Shown here: positions 25,945-33,992 of the stretch, piece after piece
Position numbering within the stretch: position 1 is the first letter of the stretch
How the letters are laid out: every line of letters starts with the position of its first letter
Assembly (NCBI RefSeq): GCF_010093235.1
Contig: NZ_PDWP01000019.1
Span: 1-64,000 of the forward strand
Direction: 5' to 3'
DNA length: 64,000 bases
Source of the DNA: Pseudoxanthomonas suwonensis
GTDB lineage: Bacteria > Pseudomonadota > Gammaproteobacteria > Xanthomonadales > Xanthomonadaceae
The notes under the pieces: model-generated
Seen by the model: only the letters and a program-made list of their open reading frames with translations
The model's database searches: none
Told to the model about the DNA's origin: nothing
Made by a program: the position numbers and the translations under genes

Positions 25945-27201
25945 ATGAAGCCCTATCGATGGCTGGTGGCCTTGCTGGTGGCGGCGGTACTGGGCGTGCT
26001 CGCCGCGCAGTGGATGGCGCAGCAGGACGCGGCCGCGCTTGGCCGGGTGATCGTGCGCACCGGCGGCTACGACTACAGCGCCAGCCTGCCGGTGGCGATC
26101 GCCCTCGCGTTGCTGGCGTTGGTCCTGCTGGCCGTGGTCTGGCGCCTGTTGCGCCTGCCCTTCCGGGCATGGGGCCGCTACCGCAAGCGGCTCGGCCGCG
26201 GCCGCCTGATCGAGGGCATGCGCGCGGTGTACGGCGGGCGCTGGAGCCAGGGCGAACGCCTGCTGGGCGATGCCGCCGAGGACGCGGAGGCCGGCACCCT
26301 GGCCCTGGTCGGCGCGGTGCGCGCGGCCGACGCCCGTGGCGACGAGGCCGCCGCCGACCAGTGGCTGGCCCGGCTGGCCGAACGCGATCCGGGGCTGCAC
26401 GCGGTGCTGCAGGGCGAACGGATGCTCGCCCGCGGGCGTCCGGTCGATGCGATCAATGCACTGGACGTGGCCCGTGCCCAGCCGCTGCCGCCGCGCGGCC
26501 TGCTGCTGCGTGCCCGCGCCCTGGCCGCGGTGCATCGCGCCGGCGAGGCCTACGGCCTGCTGGGCGCGCTGCGCCAGCAGGGCGCGCTGCCCCCGGACGA
26601 GCTGGCCACGCTGGAAGTCGAGCTGGCGGCCGCCTCGCTGGACGAGACCGACGACGCCAACCTGCTGGCCGAACGCTGGGAAGCCATGCCCAAGGCGCTG
26701 CGCACCGAACCGGCGGTGATCGGCGCCTATGCCCGCCGCGCTTCGGCCCTGGGCTGGCACGAGGCCGCGATGCGCCACCTGGAGCAGGCGCTGGAAGCCA
26801 ACTGGGACGAGGAGCTGGTGGACCTCTACGCACGGCTGCCGGTCGGCCACGTGGATTCGCGTCGCGCCAGCGCCCAGCGCTGGCTGCAGCAGCGCCCCGC
26901 CAGCCCCGCGCTGCTGGTCGCGCTGGCGCGGCTGGCACGACAGCAGGAACAGTGGCCGCAGGCGCGCGACTTCCTGCAGCGAGCCCTGGAACAGGGGGCC
27001 GGGGCCGATGCCTGGGAACTGCTGGGAGACGGCCTGGCGGAGGCCGGCGAGCACGCCCTGGCTGCGCAGGCCTACGCCAACGCGCTGCTGGCCTCGCGCG
27101 GCGAGCCGGTGCAGCCGCTGCCGGCCGCGCTGGTCGAGGCCGCCCCCGACATCGACCCGGACGTGCGCGACGCCAACGGCCTGCCTCGCCTGCTGGAGTA
27201 G
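25945..27201 (+). CDS. hemY: HemY-type TPR membrane protein
   Basis: The product is 418 aa. Two N-terminal membrane helices (about 6-24 and 46-68) are followed by the HemY_N motif (RLIEGMRAVYGGRWSQGERLL) and TPR-like helical repeats to the end. The gammaproteobacterial HemY (HemY_N) protein is distinct from the protoporphyrinogen oxidase of the same name. It is proposed to help coordinate late haem-pathway steps at the inner membrane. A GGAGG site precedes the ATG. Confidence 0.9.
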   Translation: MKPYRWLVALLVAAVLGVLAAQWMAQQDAAALGRVIVRTGGYDYSASLPVAIALALLALVLLAVVWRLLRLPFRAWGRYRKRLGRGRLIEGMRAVYGGRWSQGERLLGDAAEDAEAGTLALVGAVRAADARGDEAAADQWLARLAERDPGLHAVLQGERMLARGRPVDAINALDVARAQPLPPRGLLLRARALAAVHRAGEAYGLLGALRQQGALPPDELATLEVELAAASLDETDDANLLAERWEAMPKALRTEPAVIGAYARRASALGWHEAAMRHLEQALEANWDEELVDLYARLPVGHVDSRRASAQRWLQQRPASPALLVALARLARQQEQWPQARDFLQRALEQGAGADAWELLGDGLAEAGEHALAAQAYANALLASRGEPVQPLPAALVEAAPDIDPDVRDANGLPRLLE

Positions 27202-27236
27202 GCCGGCGTTCCGTCCCGGCGAGGACGCGGAAAAAG

Positions 27237-27263
27237 AAAGGCGGCCCGGAGGCCGCCTTTTTT
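27237..27263. terminator. Bidirectional terminator between hemY and the thiolase gene
   Basis: There is a 10-bp stem (27237-27246 with 27251-27260) and a 4-nt loop. It is followed by T6 on the plus strand and preceded by an A-rich run, so it serves both convergent genes. Confidence 0.88.
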
Positions 27264-27282
27264 CATCGCGCCGGCGCGAAGT

Positions 27283-28560
27283 TCAGCGCTCGACGATCGC
27301 CACCACGCCCATGCCGCCGGCGGTGCAGATCGACACCAGGGCGCGGCCGCCGCCGCGCTCGGCCAGCTGCTTGGCGGCGGTGGCGATCACGCGCGCGCCG
27401 GTGGCGGCGAACGGATGGCCGGTGGCCAGCGAGGAGCCGACCGGGTTGATCTTCTCCGGGTCGATCCTGCCCAGCGGCGCATCCAGGCCCAGGCGGTTGC
27501 GGCAGTAGTCCTCGCTCTCCCACGCGCGCAGGGTGCACAGCACCTGGGCGGCGAAGGCTTCATGGATCTCGTAGATGTCGAAATCCTGCAGGGTGAGGTT
27601 GTTGCGCTTGAGCATCTCGGCCACGGCCACGGTCGGGGCCATCAGCAGGCCCTCGCCATGGACGAAGTCCACCGCCGCCACGTGCGCGTCGCGCAGGTAG
27701 GCCAGCGGCTCGTGGCCGTGGGCGCGCGCCCACTCCTCCGAGGCCAGCAGCACCGCGGCGGCGCCATCGGTCAGCGGGGTGGAGTTGGCGGCGGTCAGGG
27801 TGCCGCGGCCGGAGGTCTTGTCGAACGCCGGCTTGAGCGTGGCCAGCTTCTCCAGCGAGGTGTCCGGACGCAGGATGTTGTCGCGCTCCACGCCACGGAA
27901 CGGCGCGATCAGGTCGGAGAAGAAGCCGCGCTCGTAGGCGGCGGCCAGCTTCTTGTGCGAGGACACCGCCCACTCGTCCTGCGAGTCACGCGAGATGTTC
28001 CACTGCTTGGCCATGTCCTCGCAGTGGTCGCCCATGCTCTTGCCGGTGCGCGGCTCGGCCACGCCCGGGAAGTCGGGCTTGAGCTCGGACAGGCGGAAGC
28101 CCTTGAACGCGGCCAGCTTGTCCTTGAAGGTCCTGCCGCGGTTGGCGGCCAGCAGGCGCGCGCGCAGCTTCTTGCCGTAGACGATCGGCACGTCCGAGGT
28201 GGTATCCGAGCCGCCGCCGATGCCCGAGTCGATCTGCCCGACGGCGATCTTGTTGGCGATGGTGATGATCGAATCCAGGCTGGTGCCGCAGGCGCGCTGC
28301 AGGGTGATGCCCGGGGTCAGCGGCGACAGCCCCGACGACAGCGCCGCCTCGCGGCCCAGGTTCCAGTCGGAGGAGTGCTTGATGACCGCACCCATGGCCA
28401 CCTCGCCGAGCTGCTGGCCGTGCAGGCCGAAGCGTTCGACCAGCGCCCCCAGGGTGCGCACCGACATGCCGAGGTTGCCCACGTCGGAGTAGGCGGTGTT
28501 CTGGCGGCAGAACGGGATGCGGACGCCGCCAATGATGGCGACGGGGCGGGTGGATGGCAT
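27283..28560 (-). CDS. Acetyl-CoA C-acyltransferase (FadI-like thiolase)
   Basis: This 425-aa thiolase cleaves 3-ketoacyl-CoA in beta-oxidation, or condenses in reverse. Catalytic signatures are all present: the nucleophile Cys in QRACGTSLDS, His in EIHEAFAAQV, GHPFAATG and the second Cys in CTAGGMG. Length and an extended loop region suit the FadI branch. No fadJ-type partner is adjacent. The ATG at 28560 aligns with the usual N-terminus; a 14-residue upstream extension is possible. Confidence 0.9.
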   Translation of the reverse strand: MPSTRPVAIIGGVRIPFCRQNTAYSDVGNLGMSVRTLGALVERFGLHGQQLGEVAMGAVIKHSSDWNLGREAALSSGLSPLTPGITLQRACGTSLDSIITIANKIAVGQIDSGIGGGSDTTSDVPIVYGKKLRARLLAANRGRTFKDKLAAFKGFRLSELKPDFPGVAEPRTGKSMGDHCEDMAKQWNISRDSQDEWAVSSHKKLAAAYERGFFSDLIAPFRGVERDNILRPDTSLEKLATLKPAFDKTSGRGTLTAANSTPLTDGAAAVLLASEEWARAHGHEPLAYLRDAHVAAVDFVHGEGLLMAPTVAVAEMLKRNNLTLQDFDIYEIHEAFAAQVLCTLRAWESEDYCRNRLGLDAPLGRIDPEKINPVGSSLATGHPFAATGARVIATAAKQLAERGGGRALVSICTAGGMGVVAIVER

Positions 28561-28597
28561 GGGATGACCTCGGGTGGATTCCATCGGGATTACGGTC

Positions 28598-28617
28598 TGC
28601 ATACGCGACCGAATGCA
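28598..28617. promoter_or_regulatory. Inverted repeat TGCAT-N10-ATGCA between divergent genes
   Basis: A 5+5 palindrome lies 38 bp upstream of the thiolase start and about 110 bp upstream of the divergent unknown gene. It could be an operator for a fatty-acid regulator, but the arms are short. Confidence 0.25.
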
Positions 28618-28728
28618 TAATGGCCGAAGTGTATCCCCCAGCCGTCAGGCGGCCAACGATGCAGACCGATTTCGCGATGAATGGCACCCCCCGCCTCCGC
28701 ATCCACCCTGCCCGCGGGAGGACCGCGC

Positions 28729-29616
28729 GTGGCTGACACCGTGTTCCGTGGCGTTTTCGCGCTGGAACTGGCCGGCGGCCAGGCTCCGGGCCGCGCGGCC
28801 CTCACCCAGGAGGAGGCCGGCGCCCTGGCCGTGGCCGTGGGCCGCGACCTGGCCCGGCTGGTGCCCGACGTGGCCTCGCTGGACCTGGTCCTGGCGGCGG
28901 CCCACTTCGACCCGGCCGAGGCGCTGCGCCCGGGCTGGTCGCTGCACCGCAGGCTGGAGGAGCTGCACATGCGTGCCCCGGGCCGCAACCAGAGCCCGCG
29001 CGTGGTCGCCTTCGGCGCCGATGCCTCCGGCGACATCCCGCTGCCGCTGCAGGCCGATCCGGCCCTGACCGGCGGCGGCCTGCGGGTACTGCCCTTCATC
29101 CTCGCCGGTTCCGCCGACGTCCTGGCGATGGTGTCCGGTGCCCTGGAGGAACAGCTGCTGCCGCAGGGCATGGCCAGCGCCGACACCGCGCTGCTGGCCC
29201 AGGACGGCTTCCAGGCGCGGATCGAGCACGCACGCTACCTCAGCGCCCACGACCTGGCGGCGATGATGGCGATGCAGTACGAGAACCAGGGCCTGTCGCC
29301 GCTGTGGAACCTGATCGAGGCGGCGCTGCTGGCGCCCGGCTCGGTCGAGTGGCTGGACGCCGGCCCCGAGCCGCTGCTGCGGCTGGCCGATGGCGAAGCG
29401 CGCATGGCCCTGTTCGATCCGGCCAGCTGGTGCGCCCATTCCCACGGCGGCTCGCCTGGCGAGGGCGAATGCGACCGCCTGCAGAAGGTCTACGAAATGT
29501 TTCTCGCCCGCCAGCGCCAGCTGGCCGCGGTGCTCGAGGCACACGGCATCCCGGTGCTGTACGTGCATGCCGACGGCCGCCGGGACGCGCGCGAACTGCT
29601 CTCCCAGGCGGGGTGA
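28729..29616 (+). CDS. Conserved hypothetical protein, soluble, unknown function
   Basis: I do not recognise this 295-aa protein. It has no signal peptide or membrane segment and is acidic with many Ala/Leu helices. Distinctive stretches are VFRGVFALELAGG at the start, RVLPFILAGSADVLAMVSGALEEQLLP in the middle and SWCAHSHGGSPGEGECDRLQKVYE near the end, where Cys/His residues could bind metal. The GTG at 28729 has an excellent GGGAGGA site; the ATG at 28681 gives a less likely extension. It diverges from the thiolase gene. Confidence 0.75.
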   Translation: MADTVFRGVFALELAGGQAPGRAALTQEEAGALAVAVGRDLARLVPDVASLDLVLAAAHFDPAEALRPGWSLHRRLEELHMRAPGRNQSPRVVAFGADASGDIPLPLQADPALTGGGLRVLPFILAGSADVLAMVSGALEEQLLPQGMASADTALLAQDGFQARIEHARYLSAHDLAAMMAMQYENQGLSPLWNLIEAALLAPGSVEWLDAGPEPLLRLADGEARMALFDPASWCAHSHGGSPGEGECDRLQKVYEMFLARQRQLAAVLEAHGIPVLYVHADGRRDARELLSQAG

Positions 29617-29828
29617 TCTGGTTCCCTCTCCCTGCGGGGTGAAACGTGCTTGCGCGCATGGCACGCACGCACCGTCGAACGCCCGCGTCCTGCCGGTCGC
29701 GGGCCGGGGCGCGAAACGGGGGATGGGGAGAGGGTTGGTTGCCGGCGGCAGGAGCGGGCGCATGGATCCGTTCGCGCCCGGTTGCGCGGCCGGACTTCGA
29801 CGTCGCAACGGTTCCGGCCTCTCCGCAG

Positions 29829-29853
29829 CCCCTCTCCCATGTGGGGAGAGGGG
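29829..29853. repeat. Intergenic inverted repeat of the CCCCTCTCCC type
   Basis: CCCCTCTCCC (29829-29838) pairs with GGGAGAGGGG (29844-29853) around ATGTG. Related half-copies (CCCTCTCCC near 29627, GGGGAGAGGG near 29727) lie in the same 252-bp gap. This looks like a dispersed palindromic element of the kind frequent in xanthomonads. It may also end transcription of sodC. Confidence 0.5.
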
Positions 29854-29868
29854 CCAGGAAGCCGCTTT

Positions 29869-30441
29869 TCAGCGGACGACCTTGATCACGCCGCACGCCA
29901 CGCGTGCGCCCGCATTGCCGGTGGGCTGGCTCTGGTAGTCGTCCGGGTCGGCATGCACGATCACCGCGCGGCCGGCGATGTCGTTGGCCGCGCCGCCGCC
30001 GAGGGTGACCCCGTGCAGGTGCGCATCAACCGCGGCCACGCCTTCGGCATTGCTGGTGAGGTTGTCCATGTCGCCGCCGTGGTGGGCGCCGCTGCCGGCG
30101 CGGCCGTGCGGCGCACCGGCCGGATTGAAGTGGCTGCCCGCGCTGGTGGCATCGGCTGCGCTGCAGTCGCCCTTCTCGTGCACGTGGAAGCCGAAGCGGC
30201 CGTTGGGCGCCAGCCCGCCGACCTCGCCGCGCACGTGCACGCCTCCGGTCACCGGGACCAGGCCCAGCTTGCCGCTGACGCGGCTGCCGGAGGCCGAGGC
30301 CAGGACCACCGTCGCTTCCTGGGCGGTGCTGACCGGGGCCGGCTCGGCCGGCGGCGGCGGAGCCACCGGTTCGGTGGTGCTGCAGGCGGCCAGCAGCAGC
30401 AGGCCGGTCGTCGCAAGGCAGGCGCGGGCGATATGCATCAT
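29869..30441 (-). CDS. sodC: Cu,Zn superoxide dismutase, lipoprotein form
   Basis: This 190-aa periplasmic enzyme converts superoxide to peroxide and oxygen. A lipobox (LLAAC at about 17-21) indicates membrane anchoring, followed by a Pro-rich linker. The copper and zinc ligands are visible in GFHVHEKGDC, GSHFNPAG, PHG...HHGGDMDN and VIVHADPDDY. The closing disulfide Cys lies in ARVACGVI. All ligands are intact, so it should be active. Confidence 0.95.
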   Translation of the reverse strand: MMHIARACLATTGLLLLAACSTTEPVAPPPPAEPAPVSTAQEATVVLASASGSRVSGKLGLVPVTGGVHVRGEVGGLAPNGRFGFHVHEKGDCSAADATSAGSHFNPAGAPHGRAGSGAHHGGDMDNLTSNAEGVAAVDAHLHGVTLGGGAANDIAGRAVIVHADPDDYQSQPTGNAGARVACGVIKVVR

Positions 30442-30517
30442 CGGCTCCTCGGGTCCATCGGGGCCGCCGAGGATACCCGGCCGGGCGCATGGGGCGGATG
30501 AACCCGCCGCTGGCGCG

Positions 30518-31945
30518 TCAGCGCCGGCTGCGTCCGGGCCCGAGCTTGCGCGTCACCGTGTTGCGGCCCACGCCCAGCAGCGCCGCCGCCTCCACCCGCC
30601 GCCCGCCGGTGTGTTCCAGTGCGGCATTGAGCAGGGCACGGTCGAAGCGTTCGCGCGCCTCCGCATGCAGTTCGCGCGCGCCGGCGCGCAGGCAGTCCAG
30701 CGCCCACTGCCGCAGCTGCATGTCCCACTGCCCCGCCGGGGTCGCCGGGGCCGGGCTGGACGCCACCGGCGCCTGCAGCACCTGCAGGTCCTCCAGGGTG
30801 ATGGTCTCGCCGGGGGCCAGCGCGGCCAGGCGCCAGCACAGGTTCTGCAGCTCGCGCACGTTGCCCGGCCAGTCCATCGCCTGCAGCGCGGCCAGCGCGC
30901 CGGGCTCGAAGCGCTTGGCGCCGCCGCCCAGCTTGCGCGAGGCACGGTGCAGGAAGGTGGTGGCCAGCAGCGGGATGTCGCCGCGGCGCTCGCGCAGCGC
31001 CGGGATCTGCAGCCGCACCACGTTGAGCCGGTGCAGCAGGTCGGCGCGGAAGCGGCCCTGCTGCACCAGCGCCTCCAGGTCCTGGTGGGTGGCGGCGATC
31101 ACCCGCACGTCCACCCGGATCAGTTCGCGGCCACCGACGCGGAAGAACTCGCCCTCGGCCAGCACGCGCAGCAGGCGGGTCTGCAGCGAGGCCGGCATGT
31201 CGCCGATCTCGTCCAGGAACAGGGTGCCGCCGTTGGCCTGCTCGAAGCGGCCGACATGCCTCTTCTGGGCGCCGGTGAAGGCGCCGGCCTCGTGGCCGAA
31301 CAGTTCGCTCTCCAGCAGCTCGGCCGGGATCGCGGCGGTGTTGAGCGCCACGAACGGACCGTCGGCGCGCGGCGACTCGCGGTGCAGGGCGCTGGCGACC
31401 AGTTCCTTGCCGGTGCCGGTCTCGCCGGTGATCAGCACCGACAGCGGCGCCTGGGCCAGGCGGCCGATCGCGCGGAACAGCGCGCGCATGGCCGGGGTAT
31501 CGCCGATCAGCTCCTGGCTGGCGGCCTCCTCGGCGACGGCGGCCGGCACGGGCGCCGGCGGCGGCGTGCCCTCCGCCGGCAGCGCGCGCGCGGCCAGCGC
31601 CACCGCATCGTCCAGGTCGAACGGCTTGGACAGGAACTCGTGGGCGCCGCCGCGGAACGCGGAGGCGGTGCTGGCCACGTCGGTATAGGCGCTCATCACG
31701 ATCACCGGCAGCTGCGGGTGCGCGGACTTGAGCCGGTCCAGCAGCTTGAGGCCGTCGTCGCCGGGCATGCGCACGTCGGTGAACAGCAGGTCCGGTGCGC
31801 CGCGCACGCGCAGCGCCGCCAGCGCGCTGGCGGCGTTCTCGAAGCCGTCCACCTCGTAGCCCGCGTCGCGCAGCGCGGTGGCCAGCACGAAACGCACCGA
31901 GCGGTCGTCGTCCACCACCCAGACGCGGCGGCTGTCGGAATTCAT
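30518..31945 (-). CDS. ntrC: Nitrogen-regulation response regulator NtrC (sigma-54 activator)
   Basis: The product is 475 aa. The receiver domain carries the phospho-acceptor Asp57 (PDLLFTDVRMPG). The AAA+ domain has Walker A GETGTGKE, the sigma-54 contact GAFTGA and Walker B GTLFLDEIGD. The C-terminal Fis-type helix-turn-helix reads AAALLGVGRNTVTRK. Phosphorylated NtrC activates sigma-54 promoters such as that of glnA at 37520. The start overlaps the ntrB stop (ATGA), so the pair is coupled. Confidence 0.96.
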   Translation of the reverse strand: MNSDSRRVWVVDDDRSVRFVLATALRDAGYEVDGFENAASALAALRVRGAPDLLFTDVRMPGDDGLKLLDRLKSAHPQLPVIVMSAYTDVASTASAFRGGAHEFLSKPFDLDDAVALAARALPAEGTPPPAPVPAAVAEEAASQELIGDTPAMRALFRAIGRLAQAPLSVLITGETGTGKELVASALHRESPRADGPFVALNTAAIPAELLESELFGHEAGAFTGAQKRHVGRFEQANGGTLFLDEIGDMPASLQTRLLRVLAEGEFFRVGGRELIRVDVRVIAATHQDLEALVQQGRFRADLLHRLNVVRLQIPALRERRGDIPLLATTFLHRASRKLGGGAKRFEPGALAALQAMDWPGNVRELQNLCWRLAALAPGETITLEDLQVLQAPVASSPAPATPAGQWDMQLRQWALDCLRAGARELHAEARERFDRALLNAALEHTGGRRVEAAALLGVGRNTVTRKLGPGRSRR

Positions 31946-32991
31946 GCGGCGGTTTCTCCTTCGGACTCGGTCTGCGGCAGCAGGAGGGTGAAGACGGTGT
32001 GCCCCGGGCGGGAGCGGAAGGTCAGCGAGCCGCGGTGCTCGCGCGCGACCTGGTGGGCCAGGGCGAGCCCCAGGCCGGTGCCTTCGGCGCGACCGCTGAC
32101 CAGGGGCAGGAACAGGTGCTCGGCCAGTTCCTCGGGCACGCCGCGGCCGTCGTCGACGATTTCCACCCGCAGCGCGCGCGCGTGCATGTGTTCGCGGATG
32201 CTGAGCCCGTGCTCGAAACGGGTACGCAGGATGATGGTCGTGGCGCCGGCCTGCAGCGCGTTGTTGACCAGGTTCCACACCGCCTGGGCGAGGCGGTCGG
32301 CGTCGCCGGGGAATTCGGGGATGGACGGGTCGTAGTCGCGCTGCATGCGCACCGGCTTGCCGCCCTCGGCCTCGGCCAGGCGCAGCACCCGCTCGAGCAC
32401 GGCATGGATGTTCACCGGCGCGTGCGGACGCTGCGGCACCGGAGAAAGCAGCTGGTCCACGAGGGTGCTCAGGCGTTCGATCTCCGAGCCGATCAGCTCG
32501 ATCAGTTCGCGTTCGCCGGCATCGTCCTGGCGCGCGGCGGCGCGCCGCGACAGCAGCTGGGCCGCGCCCTTGAGCCCGGCCAGCGGATTGCGCAGCTCGT
32601 GGGCCAGGCCCTTGAGGGCGGCCTGCAGGGCTCCCGGCAGGGCCTGTGCCGGATCCGGCACGGCCAGGCCATCGCTGGGATGGGCCTCCAGCAGCCAGCC
32701 GCCGTCGACCCGGGTGAGCCAGCCATCGGCCATGTGCGGGGCCTCGCCTGGCACGCCCAGCGCGATCCGGTGCAGGCGCAGGACCTCGCGTTCGCCCTGC
32801 TCCAGGAACCGCGCCAGGGCATCGCCTTCCTGCTCCAGCGCGGCCAGCGGCTGGCCAACCAGTCGCCGGGGACCGATGCCCAGCCAGCGCGGGAAGGCGG
32901 CGTTGACCCCCACGATGCGGGCCTGGTCGTCGGCCCAGACCACGGGCGTGGCGAGGTGTTCGAGGGTCGGAGCGGCGGCGGTCATGGGCAT
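31942..32991 (-). CDS. ntrB: Nitrogen-regulation sensor kinase NtrB
   Basis: The product is 349 aa from the first ATG (347 from the next, at 32985). A PAS-like domain occupies about 10-105. The H-box has phospho-His131 (LAHELRNPLAGLKG), and the ATPase has N (NLVNNALQAGA), G1 (DDGRGVP) and G2 (GTGLGLALA) boxes. No membrane segment is present. It phosphorylates or dephosphorylates NtrC under control of P-II (GlnK at 35452). An NtrC palindrome sits directly at its start. Confidence 0.95.
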   Translation of the reverse strand: MPMTAAAPTLEHLATPVVWADDQARIVGVNAAFPRWLGIGPRRLVGQPLAALEQEGDALARFLEQGEREVLRLHRIALGVPGEAPHMADGWLTRVDGGWLLEAHPSDGLAVPDPAQALPGALQAALKGLAHELRNPLAGLKGAAQLLSRRAAARQDDAGERELIELIGSEIERLSTLVDQLLSPVPQRPHAPVNIHAVLERVLRLAEAEGGKPVRMQRDYDPSIPEFPGDADRLAQAVWNLVNNALQAGATTIILRTRFEHGLSIREHMHARALRVEIVDDGRGVPEELAEHLFLPLVSGRAEGTGLGLALAHQVAREHRGSLTFRSRPGHTVFTLLLPQTESEGETAA

Positions 32992-33009
32992 TGCACCAAT
33001 TTAGTGCAA
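32991..33009. promoter_or_regulatory. NtrC-binding palindrome at the start of ntrB
   Basis: TTGCACCAATTTAGTGCAA contains TGCAC, a 7-nt spacer and GTGCA, the spacing and bases of the enterobacterial NtrC site. It touches the first possible ATG of ntrB. As at E. coli glnLp, this position suits repression of ntrBC by NtrC itself. Confidence 0.72.
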
Positions 33010-33039
33010 GCCGGGTCCGCCGGCGATGCCCGGCCGCAT

Positions 33040-33786
33040 TCAGCGCCGTCGGCGGGCCTGCAGCACCAGCGAATGCAGGATCCGCAGGTCCTCCGCATCC
33101 AGGGTGTCCGCCTCGTCACCACGGTAGTGGCGGCGGGACGCGCGCACGGCAGCGGCAGGGGCGTGCCGCGGCCAGCCGATGGCCTGCATCGCCAGCCACG
33201 GGTCGAAGCCTGGCGGCGGCGCGCCGTCGGCCGGGTCCGGCCAAAGGCCAAAACCGGCTTCGGCCAGCTGCCGCCACGGGAACAGCGGACCCGGGTCGCG
33301 CTTGCGCGTGGGCGCCAGGTCGGCATGGGCGATGACCGCGTGGCGCGGGATGCCCAAGCGCGTGGCCAGGTCCTCGAGCAGGCGCAGCAGGGCCTCGATC
33401 TGCGCGGGCGGGAACGGTGCGGCTCCATCATTGTCCAGCTCGATCCCGATGGACGCGGAATTCAGCTCGCCCAGCGTGCCCCAGCTGCCGCCGCCGGCGT
33501 GCCAGGCCCGGCGTCCGTCCTCGACCAGCTGGTACAGGCTGCCGTCGGCTCCGACCAGGTAATGCGCGCTCACCGGCCCGCCGCTGTTGCCGGTGCGCAA
33601 CGTGCGCAGGCTCTGCGCGACCGAGTCCTGCTCGGTCGCATGCAGCACGACCAGCGAAGGTCGCCGCGCGTCGTGGTTGGGCGAGGGCGTCCACTGCGCC
33701 AGCGGACTGCGCTGCGGCGCGCTGGCGCAGGCCGCGAACAGGAGGCAGAGGACGGCGGGAAGGAGCGTGCGCAGGTCCGGGCTCAT
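33040..33786 (-). CDS. N-acetylmuramoyl-L-alanine amidase, lipoprotein (AmiD-like)
   Basis: The product is 248 aa. The signal ends in a lipobox (LFAAC), which places it at the outer membrane. An Amidase_2 domain follows with zinc ligands recognisable in LVVLHATEQD, AHAD (VIAHADLAPTRKRDPG) and a Trp-His pair (RRAWHAGGGSWG). It should cleave the lactyl-Ala bond of anhydro- or intact muropeptides. Context near ntrBC is probably fortuitous. Confidence 0.88.
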   Translation of the reverse strand: MSPDLRTLLPAVLCLLFAACASAPQRSPLAQWTPSPNHDARRPSLVVLHATEQDSVAQSLRTLRTGNSGGPVSAHYLVGADGSLYQLVEDGRRAWHAGGGSWGTLGELNSASIGIELDNDGAAPFPPAQIEALLRLLEDLATRLGIPRHAVIAHADLAPTRKRDPGPLFPWRQLAEAGFGLWPDPADGAPPPGFDPWLAMQAIGWPRHAPAAAVRASRRHYRGDEADTLDAEDLRILHSLVLQARRRR

Positions 33787-33917
33787 GCCCCATTGCACCG
33801 CCCCGCGACGGCGGCGGCAAGCACTGCCTCCGGCGCGCATGGGTGACGGGAAGGCGGAACACGGTTCACCTCGGCGCATTGCGGCGCATCGCACGGGTGG
33901 CGGTGCGCGGGAATCGG

Positions 33918-33943
33918 GCGGTGGCGCCGGCAGGCGCCACCGC
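33918..33943 (-). terminator. Hairpin downstream of amtB (distal)
   Basis: There is a perfect 11-bp stem (33918-33928 with 33933-33943) and a 4-nt loop. No T run follows. Confidence 0.5.
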
Positions 33944-33960
33944 GGTTGTTGCCGGAAACG

Positions 33961-33982
33961 CGCCGCGGCCGGGGCCGCGGCG
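33961..33982 (-). terminator. Hairpin downstream of amtB (proximal)
   Basis: A GC-only inverted repeat (CGCCGCGGC with GCCGCGGCG) lies 10 bp past the amtB stop and is followed on the minus strand by CGTTTCC. With the hairpin at 33918 it forms a double structure ending the glnK-amtB transcript. Confidence 0.5.
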
Positions 33983-33992
33983 CGGGTACCAC

